A stretch of DNA of 64,000 bases from Halichondria panicea (Eukaryota; Porifera; Demospongiae; Suberitida; Halichondriidae), in contig NC_087377.1 of the NCBI RefSeq assembly GCF_963675165.1, forward strand, positions 5,890,042 through 5,954,041. Direction: 5' to 3'. The position numbers were made by a program, and so were the translations under genes. Shown here piece by piece: positions 52,385 to 62,426 of the stretch. The first letter of the stretch is position 1; each line of letters starts with the position of its first letter. The notes under the pieces are model-generated. The model saw only the letters and a list, made by a program, of their open reading frames with translations. It ran no database searches and had not been told where the DNA came from.

Positions 52385-54932
52385 ATGGATCAGCCAAGAG
52401 CTGTTGAGCGAACAAGGTTGGAGAAACTTTTGCAGCACTACGACATCAAAGATTTTATCAGATTTCTAGCTAAAAAGAAGTTTCTATCTGCTTTTGAACA
52501 TACACTTCTATCTAGACTTACCAAGAAAGAAACCATTAACCACCTAGCTAAGAGAGACCAACTTGAAGGGGGCCTCATGGACATTTTTCTTCAGTACACT
52601 AACTTTGTCTTCGAAGATGTGAACTTGGTACTTTCTGAGATTTTAAGAGACCAGAGATTGTTCCCACCCAAACAAGAATCTGATTCTGATTCCTTTTCAT
52701 CATCATCTTTCTCAGAAGATTCTGACCCTGGCCAGTACAGCCAAGAAAGTCCAAATGTAAGTATATGATAATAATCATTATGCTAGACTGGTACTAGAGG
52801 TCTGGAAATACATTTCGAGGGTATAAAACATTTGCGTTTTTCACTGATTAAGCATGTACCGTCAAAAATATACCCACGAATTTAATATCACATACATGCA
52901 TGCGCCAAAAGGCTGACACTATAGTCAATGAATGCGAAATCTTTTATAACGATCTTTCCGCAAAAGTTTATACCTTCGAAATAATTATATGGTATTAGCA
53001 CAACAGCTATAGTTCTAAACATAAAAACGGTCACCAGGGTAAATGAACGAACCAGAAAATGATTTTTGTGATCTAATTATACAGTCATGTTTGTTAAACC
53101 GTATGGCTTTAGAATGCGAGGTTCTTTCGATCACAAATTGCGAGTTTTTGGATAGACTGCACAAACGAAAGACACGCAAAGAGTGAGCTTGGTGCATGCA
53201 ATTTCGCATGCTTCACATGCAGACATGCCCAATATAATAGACTCTCGTTAATCCGGTCACCCTTGGGACAGTGCAGTTTGGCCGCAATAGCGAGGTGGTT
53301 CCATTTTAGAAAACGCGGTCCTGTTTCAAATGTAATGACTATAATTTTGCAGTTCTGTCTCGAGATTAATGAAGATAATGCTCTCTATTTATACCAAATC
53401 ACACCCAAAACATCCTATCCAGCTGTAATTAACGTATCAAAAATCTAGTTTGGAGTAGTCAGAACTGAACCAGTATACGGAATATCGAGTGGCCGCATTT
53501 CAGAGCGAGTTTTGTGCTGCAATGATCAAGCCAGCAATCAGTGCCAAACGAAACGACCGTAATTCAGAGAGCCGGATTATCGAGAGTCTACTGTAGTTAG
53601 ACAACAACTATACTAGCTATTATATACACACTAATAGTCATGTGTATTACAGATACGCATGAGAATACATGTATATTCCCACATGAATGTGGGAGTTAAT
53701 GTGAACGCTGTTTATGATAAAGATTTTTGCTGATGCATGCAGACATTAAGTATTGTATGCTTATGCAGGACATAATGAATGTCTAGCTATACACACTAAC
53801 ATCAATATGTTTTACAGATACGCATGAGAATACGTGTATTCCCACATGAATGGTGGGAGTTAATGTGAACGCTGTTTATGATTGCTGATGCATGCAGACA
53901 TCCAGTATGGTGTGCTTTATGCAGGACATAAGTGAATGTTCAGCTATTGTTGATGATCCTGGGTATTGTACACAAAGCAATTCACTGGGATGTTCTCTGA
54001 CAAATGATGTTCAGCTTCCTTCTCCGGAGTACCTCGAAGCAACCAGTAGACAATTGCAACCAGCAACAATGCATCCTTCACGACCGAAGAAAAACAGACG
54101 CTCAGGGCATGTGTACTTCACAACCAATAATTATTTCAATTCAGTGCCTATGAACTCAAGCTTGCCGTTGACACAACACTGGATTCCAAATCAGGTGACA
54201 ATTTTGTGTAAATAATTTAAAGTTTTCCTTGAAATGTCAAATAAGTAATTTGCATACTTGTGTGATGATGGCCTGCATAATAATAATTATAAGCTAGCTA
54301 TACACATAATGATCTGTCCATTCCGATAGCTTTAATTTACCACACATAATTATCTCTTAAATTTTTAATATACTGATAGAGAATTGAGCTCCCTACAACC
54401 TGTAACTCTATTATAGCTCCCTTGTGTAAAATGCTGCAAAATACACCATTGCATAGATGATTTAAGTTCATGCAGCAGTATTATCGTACCTTATAATTAA
54501 TTATGCCAATTGCAATTTAGATAAATAACGTTTATGCTGCAGGGTTATAGTGCAGCGACAGACACAGACAGCCAATTTTCACTACAGTCACCAGTTTATG
54601 GTAGGTGATTCACTTTCAATAATTGTATGTACTTCCTTACCACAGAGAAGATTGAAAACTTCAAGCTAGTACTACAAAAATGCAACCGTGAGCTTATAGA
54701 ATGCTTAAACGTACGATCACTGCTACCATATCTTATTGAGCAAGAACTTTTGACTTCAGATGAATATGAAACCCTTAAAATGGGGACCCGAAATGAGCAA
54801 AATCAGTCACTATTACATATACTACCCTCAAAAGGTGAACATGCTTGCAAACGATTCCTCAAATGCTTAAACCAAGAAAAGGAGCACTTGGGCCATAAAC
54901 AGCTTGCAACACGTCTGAGTGGTATGATATAA
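52385..54932 (+). CDS. CARD-linker-CARD protein (gene 6), paralogue of gene 5
   Basis: Four exons: 52385-52756, 53925-54194, 54543-54600, 54646-54932; phases 0,0,1 as in gene 5; 328 aa. Residues about 10-90 are a divergent CARD-like bundle (LEKLLQHYDIKDFIRFLAKK), then an acidic Ser stretch (SDSDSFSSSSFSEDSD). The linker carries RPKKNRR and TTNNYFNSVP (second T at residue 191). The C-terminal CARD is clear (SLLPYLIEQELLTSDEYETL, LPSKGEHACKRFLKCL, LATRL). The first intron (52757-53924) holds three mobile elements and a decayed duplicate of the exon 2 start. Role inferred as for gene 5. Confidence 0.75.
52812..52982. mobile_element. MITE-like element in gene 6 intron 1
   Basis: ATTTCGAGGGTATAAAACAT at the left end mirrors CGCAAAAGTTTATACCTTCG AAAT at the right. 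Body about 170 bp, no ORF. Confidence 0.65.
53236..53593. mobile_element. MITE family C, copy 1 (pogo-like ends)
   Basis: Begins TAGACTCTCGTTAATCCGG (first bases lost) and ends CCGGATTATCGAGAGTCTAC TG. The interior matches copy 2 at 57982-58410 (GTCACCCTTGGGAC, AATAGCGAGGTGG, CACACCCAAAAC, GAGTGGCCG, TTCAGAG). Ends resemble those of pogo/Tigger-type elements. Non-autonomous. In gene 6 intron 1. Confidence 0.8.
53622..53955 (+). repeat. Tandem duplication covering gene 6 exon 2 acceptor
   Basis: About 165 bp starting TATACACACTAA repeat directly (about 53622-53785 and 53787-53955). Shared words include ACAGATACGCATGAGAATAC, CCCACATGAATG, GGGAGTTAATGTGAACGCTG and TGATGCATGCAGACAT. The downstream copy contains the used acceptor and exon start GCAG|GACATAAGTGAATG. 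The upstream copy has GCAGGACATAATGAATGTCT, which shifts frame and stops, so it is a decoy exon start. Confidence 0.8.
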
Positions 54933-55382
54933 TCATGCCAAAGGATATTCGATTGATGTGTAAGGGTACTGATAACTTAAACAATGCTGCTTGTAAGGAC
55001 AGATTTTCATGATTTGTTTTGTACCACACTAATTATAGCTTTGTAGATTGTCACAATTAAGTGTTTGTCCAAATAACACTCAAACTTGTCATTGTCAAAG
55101 TAATGTTGAGGAGTTTTTGTGAACACTTCCATCATAAAAACCAGCCTCTATTGAATAAATATAAGCCATCATTACTAGGACCGTATGCATAGGTCACAGT
55201 ACGTACATTAACACCTAATTACTCAATACGTACTTGTAGATCTACAGAATTAATTTTGTGACTTTGAATGGATTAAAAGCAGACATAAAAATTGGTGAGT
55301 TAAAAAAGGCCTAAAAACGTGCTTTTTGCTGATTAAGACAAACGTGATAAGTAGCTAATTAGTCTTTATGCACACACAGAGC
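54933..55382. other. Convergent 3' flank of genes 6 and 7
   Basis: 450 bp between two stop codons facing each other. AT-rich, with no ORF or repeat recognised. AATAAA at about 55154 could serve gene 6, but this is unproven. Confidence 0.4.
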
Positions 55383-56824
55383 TCATGCATTTGTGCTGGT
55401 ATCGGCCCACCCCAGTTCAAAGTGCAGTGTGATAGTTCCCTTGCCATTCTTTAGTGGGAGGTGTTGGTTCTTTAATTGCAGTGAGCTCACCCCCTGACTC
55501 ATGTTGACCTTCAACCTCTGGGCGACGGCCATCATCTGAATGTCGACACCACCAAGATACTCTGCATTATTATATTGAAAAAATGTACAAACAGATTAAG
55601 TAAGACGCAGATCGAGGTAATCATGTTTATAAATCGTAGGGAAAAATTAAAAACGCCACGGATGCCTATCGCCTCAGCGGAAGCTTTTTTAATAACATGA
55701 TTTAGTTTCCATGCATGCAGGGAATGGTGTAAAAAAGTAGGAAAAAAAGCATGATTGTGTTGTCAAAAAGGAATATTCATGTCCATGATTGAATGGCTAT
55801 AACAGCCTCCCCCTTTGTCACAGTGCAGTGCACATCTTTCCACAATATTATTTTATGCAGCTACCAATAGCTAGCGCTGTATAGAGCAGAGCTAACTACT
55901 AAATAGAATAGCATAATAATTATAATTATGGGTTTAATCATAATTATTATTTTTATAGATAATTAAAGGAGAAATGGTCAACGGGAGGGCTCTAGCTTTT
56001 AAAAGAGTATGGCTATCTACATAGTGCAGCTTATAAGTCATATCTACTTAATAGCCTAGAAATATGGGGGGGGGGTTCTAGGGCCCCCCCTTCCTAATGC
56101 AGTGGTGTACGAAGAGGGGGGGGGGGGAGCCACGATGCATTCAAGAAAGGCCTGCATGTGTGGCACGAAATTCTCAGAATCACAGTTATAGAATAATATA
56201 CTAAGATCGATGCATGCGACTATAATTATGACCACTACAAGACTGCATGCTCAATTTACTCTTATCTACTCTTGCTTCATAGTATACCGGTGCATGTAGA
56301 TACACAAGACAGCAAGGTAAATTAAATGACACATGTATGATTAGCCGGCAATACCCACCATCAGGACTAGTTATCCTCTCAGTGTAGAACTCTATCCAGA
56401 CTGTTTCAGTGAGAGAAAAGTCCACAAACTCAAACTGTGTCAAATTAATGGATGGAGTTATAAAGACAACAATAATAATAATTATAACACAACTACTGCA
56501 TGTACAGTCATCTTAAAGGGTAGATATACATGCATTGCCCTACCCCACTAGCTGGCATCATTTATTGTTCAAATTGCAATTGCCTACCAAAACTTGTATG
56601 TCTAGGAAACAACAACCTTTCTACCTACACTGATGTACACACCTGGTAGTTCCAGGATGGCCAGCACTGAGCCTTCACACTGGGAGTCTTGCACTTTGTA
56701 TCCCCGATCTGTACAGAACAGAAGTGGTTTCTTGTTTTAGCATCCACTTCAACAGCCACATTATTGGCCTCCACAATGGTGAGGGTGAGCTTTGTGTAGG
56801 TGGGACTGGTTGGGAGTTGGCGAA
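55383..56824 (-). CDS. Gene 7 C2 domain exons
   Basis: Exons 56824-56643, 56434-56359 and 55561-55383. YTKLTLTIVEANNVAVEVDA opens the domain; HFCSVQIGDTKCKT, CWPSWNYQ, VWIEFYTE and the closing GKGTITLHFEL are standard C2 strand landmarks. The calcium loops have few aspartates, so calcium-independent lipid or protein binding is likely. It ends WADTSTNA-stop. Confidence 0.75.
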
Positions 56825-59800
56825 CTAGTGAGAGAGCATTCATCAAAATTGGTACTGCTATTTTAGAAATTGTACAGAGTAAAATTATAGCTATAAGTGA
56901 AGCCTGTCTTAATTATACTACATTCCCTGAGAGTAACTACAATCCAGGCACTCAGGCAGGTCCTAAACAAAAAATTACACTACTGTGTATAGCTATAATG
57001 GCCAAATATTTCCCCCAAAGGTGTCTGTTGTACGTAAAGTTAGGGGTTCCATTCTACATGCACCAGTTTAAGATATTATAGTGATACCACGCTTGACTCA
57101 CAATCATCCAAGTATTAATATTATACATGTATTATTATGGAGTGGAGATTAGCATACATTGTCATGTATCAAATTTCAGGGTTTCACCTACACTCCAGCA
57201 ATGTTTACATTGAGTACAACACCCTTTAGTATGACTACTCAACCAAGTAAAAATGGTGACCACTCCCAACAATGCACATGCACTTTCCTTATAATTACAT
57301 AATACGTACATGTGCTGTAAAATTACCCTAAATGCATATCAGAATCGGAACAGAAAAGAGAACTGCTAACAGTGCGTGACTTACTGATATTTCCCTCTGA
57401 TAGCACGGTCTTGGCTAGAGCTTTGGTGCAGGATGCAATGGCAGCATTGAGAGAGTCCACCCAAACGTCCTTGGCCTCCTTGGAGACAGAGTGCAGTGTA
57501 AACTGGATCATCTCTGACCGATCGTCGTAGTGAAGATAGAGTACTTGTGGCTCTGTGCACAAGTGCGAAAGAAACAGTGTAGATACTAACTAATCATCAT
57601 ACAAACAGTGCAGTGGAACCCCTCTTAATGACCATCTCTGATAACTGCCACAATTTTCCCATGAAAGTCCCAAAAAGAACATGCACAAGCAGTTTGTACA
57701 AACAACCCCCCTCAATAACCTATAAGCTTTGTTCCCCCAAAGCTGTCCTAAAGTGTACTCATTGTATGTACAGACAATACTGACAAAGTGATCGTAACTA
57801 GATGGGAATTTCTATAATTATATTAAATCAATGCATGTGTGTACAAGGGTCGGAGCTGGAGCGTATACTTTACTCACCTTTTCTCTTTGACAGTGATCTC
57901 ACAGAGAGATGATTTAGCATTAGAGGCTGCATAAACAAAATCCGACATGTTTATTATAATGAAATTGATACGGTACTGATACAGTAGACTCTCGTTAATC
58001 CGGTCACCCTTGGGACCATGCAGCTTGGCCTGAATAGCGAGGTGGCTGCAGCTCAGGAAATAGCTGCGGCTTAAAAAGGACTGTACCTCGAATCTAATGA
58101 CTACTTTTGCGGTTCTTGTCTCGAGGATAATGTAGGATAATGAATCATTCTGTTCTCTATTTAAGTGTAATCCAATTTTATTTGCTAAACCACACCCAAA
58201 ACGTCATATCCGGCCGTAATACACGTATAAAATTACATTGAAAACCTTGTTTGGGACAGCCAGCACTGGCCGGTAAACGGAATAGCGAGTGGCCGTACTT
58301 CAGGGTGAGTTTTGTGCAGTAAACATATAGCTAGCATTTCGTGCCAAGCCAAATGGCCGGTATATCGAGGTGGCCGTACTTCAGAGAGCCGGAATAGCGA
58401 GAGTCTACTGTAATACTTGTTTGTGAACGTATTATGTTGTGAAAACTATCCTTACCATCTTGGTAATACACTCCATATCGCTGAACCAGTCCAGTACTGG
58501 TCCTTTAGAGCTGGAGAAGAAGCTCCCCAATCTTCCTGGAAGGATACTGGTCTTCTTACGGGGCTTCAGAATAAGTAACATGTCAGTGAGCAGCACCAGG
58601 AACTTGGGCTGTCCATGCTGCATTGTGTAATAATTATGGCACGTATTATTACATGCACATCAATAACTTTTGTTTGCTGGCAAGGATTATCGAGTTAATT
58701 ATAAACGTGTGCATGAGGAATAGTATAAATAGTGAGCTCTAGATCTTCTAGCGGCCCTGAAACACACTACCGTATACCTCACTTGCATGCGCACTGAGGC
58801 ATAATTACCTTGATATTATTATTGTTGACGTACACACTAATAACTATTGTGACTGCAATGCATTGCACTTAACTTTTGGTGGTTCAGCATAAATATACTA
58901 TCCATGCATTTAAGGGAGTGCTTGCATCATAAAAATCAATTAAAATCTGCTCACCTCATATAGAATACCACTGTTGAGTAACATCCTCTCTTGATTGAAG
59001 TGAGTACGAGACGAGAACAGAATATCCTATAATACAAAATAATTATTATCGATGTAAAGTATAATCAAGCCAATGATAAATTACCTCTGGAGTTCTTTTG
59101 AATCGAACCTTCTCTTGCAGCCATTCAAACTTCTTCATAGATAGTGTCTGTTAAGAAATACATAGTCAATTGTACTAAGATTGGACTGCATAAATTATTT
59201 CCTTATAATTATACCTATGCAGTTTTTTTGCTTAGTTACGAATATGCTATACTGATTCCAAAATTCATTTATGACTACACGTGTTTATACCGCTCAGCTA
59301 TAATTATTGCACTTACCTCACTCCCAGTATCTGAAGCAGTGGCTCCCACGTACTTGCTGACTGATGATCCAGGATCAGTGAACAGACTGAACTCACTTGG
59401 ACTGCGTAGTTTACTGTCGAATGTACTTGTAATTCCGGAATCCTGCGTTGAGATTATTGGAATATGACTTGGAACTTCGGAGATTGTGGACACATTGCTG
59501 CTACTTAATCTGGAGGGGGTGGTGTCTCGTCTGAGAGAAAGGTGTTTATAGTTTGAGGGATGTGGCTGTTGGGGGGTGGGAAAGGTCACAAAGTCGGACA
59601 CGCTGGCTTGAGAGGTGTCGTAGCTCTGAGTGCGTCTGTGAGTCCTCTGCTTTACAGGAACTATATATAAAGGAGGGAAACGTTCAAGTAAGCACGTACT
59701 GTACATGCAGTAGTTTTAGAGTAAGGCTTTCAGACGTTTGGAGCCCCCATTGAATCATGACCGACCAGCCGTTTAATAACATGGTATTTAATTTCATAAT

Positions 59801-62426
59801 TATTGCATAGGAATTGGAAAGCTCTTAGATTGTATGTGCATGAATACAGTGGTGACAGATTCCCTAGATATTAAGAATGACTGTGTGCTGCATTTATTAT
59901 AAAAAACATGCCTGGAGGAGGTTTTTCTCTTGTTTGCGCTGGACCAACAGTATCGGGAGACAAGGCTGAAGGCATGTAGGAACCATCATAGGGGAACTGC
60001 TTCGAGGGTGAATCAGACATTCCATATAGTGACATCCCACGCTTCAGTGGTACTGATTGTTTTGGATTTTCTCGCCTCAGTGATGAGTGCTTGGGCCGAT
60101 TTACTGAAAATACCATAACAGGTTCGTTGTTCTCTTGAGAAATAGCTTGGGACGGTTGTCTGGTAGCAATTGTAGTGGGGGCATTTCGGTCGACACTTAC
60201 GAATGAATAGTTCTTTCTCGCGTCTCTTGTTAGTGATCGCCGTTGTTTAACTGGCATGGGAGGTGGTTCTGCATCAGGGGACTCAGCTGTTTCAGACACA
60301 GCTTCAGGGATGGTGGTGTAAGGGGTTGAATCAAGAGTTTTCTTGACTCGTCTCAGTGAATCTCTTCCGCTTGTAGGATTATCAAATCTGCTTTCGTGAC
60401 TGTTTGAGTAACCCACTTGCGAGTTTTCATTCATCATTCCCTGGTAGCTAAACTCTTGTGGCGTAGTAGGAAATTGGAAGACTGACGTTTTGAAATGAGT
60501 CAAATTCTCCAGGACATCAGAGTTCTCTTCTGAAAGTTTGTTACTATCTCTCAAAAGTGGAGTAACTTGAACTCTCCCATCACTAGTACCTTGAAACGAG
60601 CCATGCCTCGAAAGTTTTGAGCGTCTTGTGTTAATGTCTTTCTGTGTTGAGCTCATGGATGTGTAACGAGCTGAGGAATATGGTTTACTTCCACGGGAAT
60701 CTTGTCTCAAATTTGATTCGAATCTTCTTGGCAGTGTAGACGTTTCGTGTGATGTCTCTGGCTTTGATTTAGATGGCAAGGTTTTGAGTATAGGCTGAAA
60801 TGGTACCTCGTTAGTATCGATGTTGGAACTGGATTGATTTGCAATTGAAGAAGCTGATGATCGAGGTGTTACTCGTGTCGGGGTTCTAGGAGAGGGTGTG
60901 GTAGAGCTGTGGGGGGAGTGTCTTCGCTCCTTGGACATTAAGATTGCGGACGGCTTGTTAATGTTTTGACTGTTTCCTCGGAGGGACGATAGTCGCTCTG
61001 GAGAGGGTGGAGGAGTATTGAGATGAGAAGTACCTAGTATTAAGAATTATGCATCTATACAATCAATTAGAATACCACAAGTACGTAATTATAACTATAG
61101 CTAGCTTACTAAAAGGGTTGCTTCGCTTTTTCTCGAGTGCTTCTCTAATCCTCCTAGCCAAATACACATGACCAGAATCAGTCTTTTCAGATGAGATAGC
61201 TTCCACAAATAGCTCAAAGTCTGTCGCTGGAGCACTCGCGATAATTCTTTTTTTCTTCTCCTTTTCTGTTCTGAAGGGGTGCGAGAGGTACTTGAGATCG
61301 TCGCCTTTTAACAGGTTGTACTGGCTGAGTAGAGGGATGATCACCACTGGGTTTAGATACTAGGCGCATAAAGAAAATTTAATCAGTTGGCAAGGATTAA
61401 CATCATAATTATTATTATTATAGGTATAGCAAAGTATTAGTAATCATTGTAGTTAGAGTGAATACCTACTGTCCTGGAATGAATATCCAGCATGCAGAGC
61501 CTTTACGCCTAAGAGATTATAATGCTCTCGGTTGAGCAATGCACTAGTATATAGAATTGCTGCAAATATAACACTAGAGTAATACCTATATAATTATGTT
61601 TGGACACATGCAGTTATCGTACTTGCACCCACTCTCCTACTGGATGCTCGAGGTTAACGAAGACAGCTTGCGGAATCATCAATTTCGAGCAACTCTTCGG
61701 TAGCTACAGGCCCTAACGTACCCCCGTTCCTATACGTTATGTTTGAGCTAAACTGCAGCAAACAACAATCCAAGAAAACATACTAGAAGCCTATAGAAAC
61801 TCTTACTTGCACTTGATTGATCTTTGAGCAGCTGTAGCAGTCTACACAAACACACATACCTCGCTTGCGCATGTGCACCGAGGCATAATCATGCAGTTGC
61901 CGCCAGAGGAGGTACGACACGCGTGCCTCGATTTAGCAATTAGCCTCTGCAATAACGTTAAGCGTGAGCGGAATTATGCCTTGATTATCCGTCCACGCTC
62001 AAAGTTATTGCATAGGCAAATTGCTAAATCGAGGCACGCGTGTCGTACCTCCTCTGAGTTGCCACCATTTGCGCATTTTATTTGGGAAATGCCTAACTAG
62101 CGTTGCATAATCAGGATTTGCTCGAAATTAATTGGTTGATTCTGGAATTAACTGTTTTCGTTGACCACGAACACCAAGCATAAACAAGTTGCAACTGCTA
62201 TGCAAGTAGAGTCGTACTATGTGCAGTATCATAATAATTATACGGACTGTATAATTATAATACGTACTCCTGTGTGAATGTGAATTTTATAATTTACGGC
62301 TTACCTGCATGAGTTGTGGCCGGAGGTAGTTAAGGATGTCTTGGTTGGCAGAAGACATGGAATGATTGAGCTGACTCTCTTGGGAAGATATAGAGAGAGG
62401 AGACAGAGAGTCACGGCCATCTTCAG
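55383..62426 (-). CDS. CARD - disordered linker - PH - C2 protein (gene 7), 5' incomplete
   Basis: Twelve exons, 5' to 3': 62426-62305, 61359-61110, 61033-59912, 59660-59317, 59147-59085, 59026-58955, 58617-58456, 57926-57878, 57552-57385, 56824-56643, 56434-56359, 55561-55383. They give at least 928 aa in one frame, ending TGA. Order: CARD, about 490-residue Ser/Pro/Arg-rich linker, a short helix (SMKKFEWLQEKVRF), PH, C2. The intron after the 1122-nt exon is GC-AG (CAG|gcatgt). The first exon begins in phase 1 after an acceptor at 62427-62428; a first coding exon was not found, though ATG 62358 inside it could start translation. Inferred role: membrane-recruited CARD adaptor. A RhoGEF (DH) core is not visible. 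Confidence 0.75.
57385..59147 (-). CDS. Gene 7 PH domain exons
   Basis: Exons 59147-59085, 59026-58955, 58617-58456, 57926-57878 and 57552-57385. Visible: HFNQERMLLNSGILYE, HGQPKFLVLLTDMLLILKPR, PLMLNHLSVRS, LYLHYDDRSEMIQFTLHS and the closing helix EAKDVWVDSLNAAI with its invariant Trp. This is a PH fold with an insertion (LPGRLGSFFSSSKG). The preceding helix resembles the last helix of a DH domain, but no DH core is seen. MITE family C copy 2 lies in one intron. Confidence 0.8.
57982..58410. mobile_element. MITE family C, copy 2 (intact pogo-like ends)
   Basis: CAGTAGACTCTCGTTAATCC and the inverted TAGCGAGAGTCTACTG bound 429 bp, flanked by TA on both sides (57980-57981, 58411-58412). No ORF. 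Copy 1 is at 53236-53593. In the PH-coding part of gene 7. Confidence 0.85.
59317..61033 (-). CDS. Gene 7 disordered linker with repeated proline motif
   Basis: Exon 61033-59912 (1122 nt) and 59660-59317 encode a low-complexity region rich in Ser, Thr, Pro and Arg with no fold visible. The motif PPPMPVKQRR occurs near residue 345 and again as PPPVPVKQRTHRR across the GC-AG junction. Both fit a class II SH3-binding consensus (PxxPxK/R). RTPTR and RRHS-type sites suggest phosphorylation; this is inference. Confidence 0.7.
61110..62426 (-). CDS. Gene 7 CARD exons
   Basis: Exon 62426-62305 ends SSANQDILNYLRPQLMQ. Exon 61359-61110 continues YLNPVVIIPLLSQYNLLKGD, DLKYLSHPF and DFELFVEAISSEKT, then GHVYLARRIREALEKK. 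Helix pattern, length (about 95 residues) and the final G-H-x-x-L-A-x-x-[IL] match the C-terminal CARDs of genes 5 and 6. The intron between carries a palindromic element. Confidence 0.8.
61775..61890. repeat. Dispersed SINE-like repeat, copy 3
   Basis: AGAAGCCTATAGAAACT, then TTTGAGCAGCTGTAGCAG, CACAAACACACA and CACCGAGGCATAATC. Shares block order with the copies in gene 2 introns. It lies directly beside the palindromic element at 61904-62056 in the gene 7 CARD intron. Confidence 0.45.
61904..62056. mobile_element. Near-perfect palindromic element in gene 7 CARD intron
   Basis: CAGAGGAGGTACGACACGCG to the centre is mirrored by the right arm ending CGTGTCGTACCTCCTCTG. Each arm is about 70 bp and the loop is small (around ATTATGCCTTGATTAT). 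AGTTGCC repeats directly at 61895-61901 and 62057-62063, a likely target-site duplication. It could form a long hairpin in DNA or pre-mRNA. Confidence 0.8.

Noticed and set aside
59085..59147. RhoGEF (DH) domain in gene 7
   Set aside because: Only a single helix resembling the last DH helix is present; the preceding 490 residues are low-complexity.
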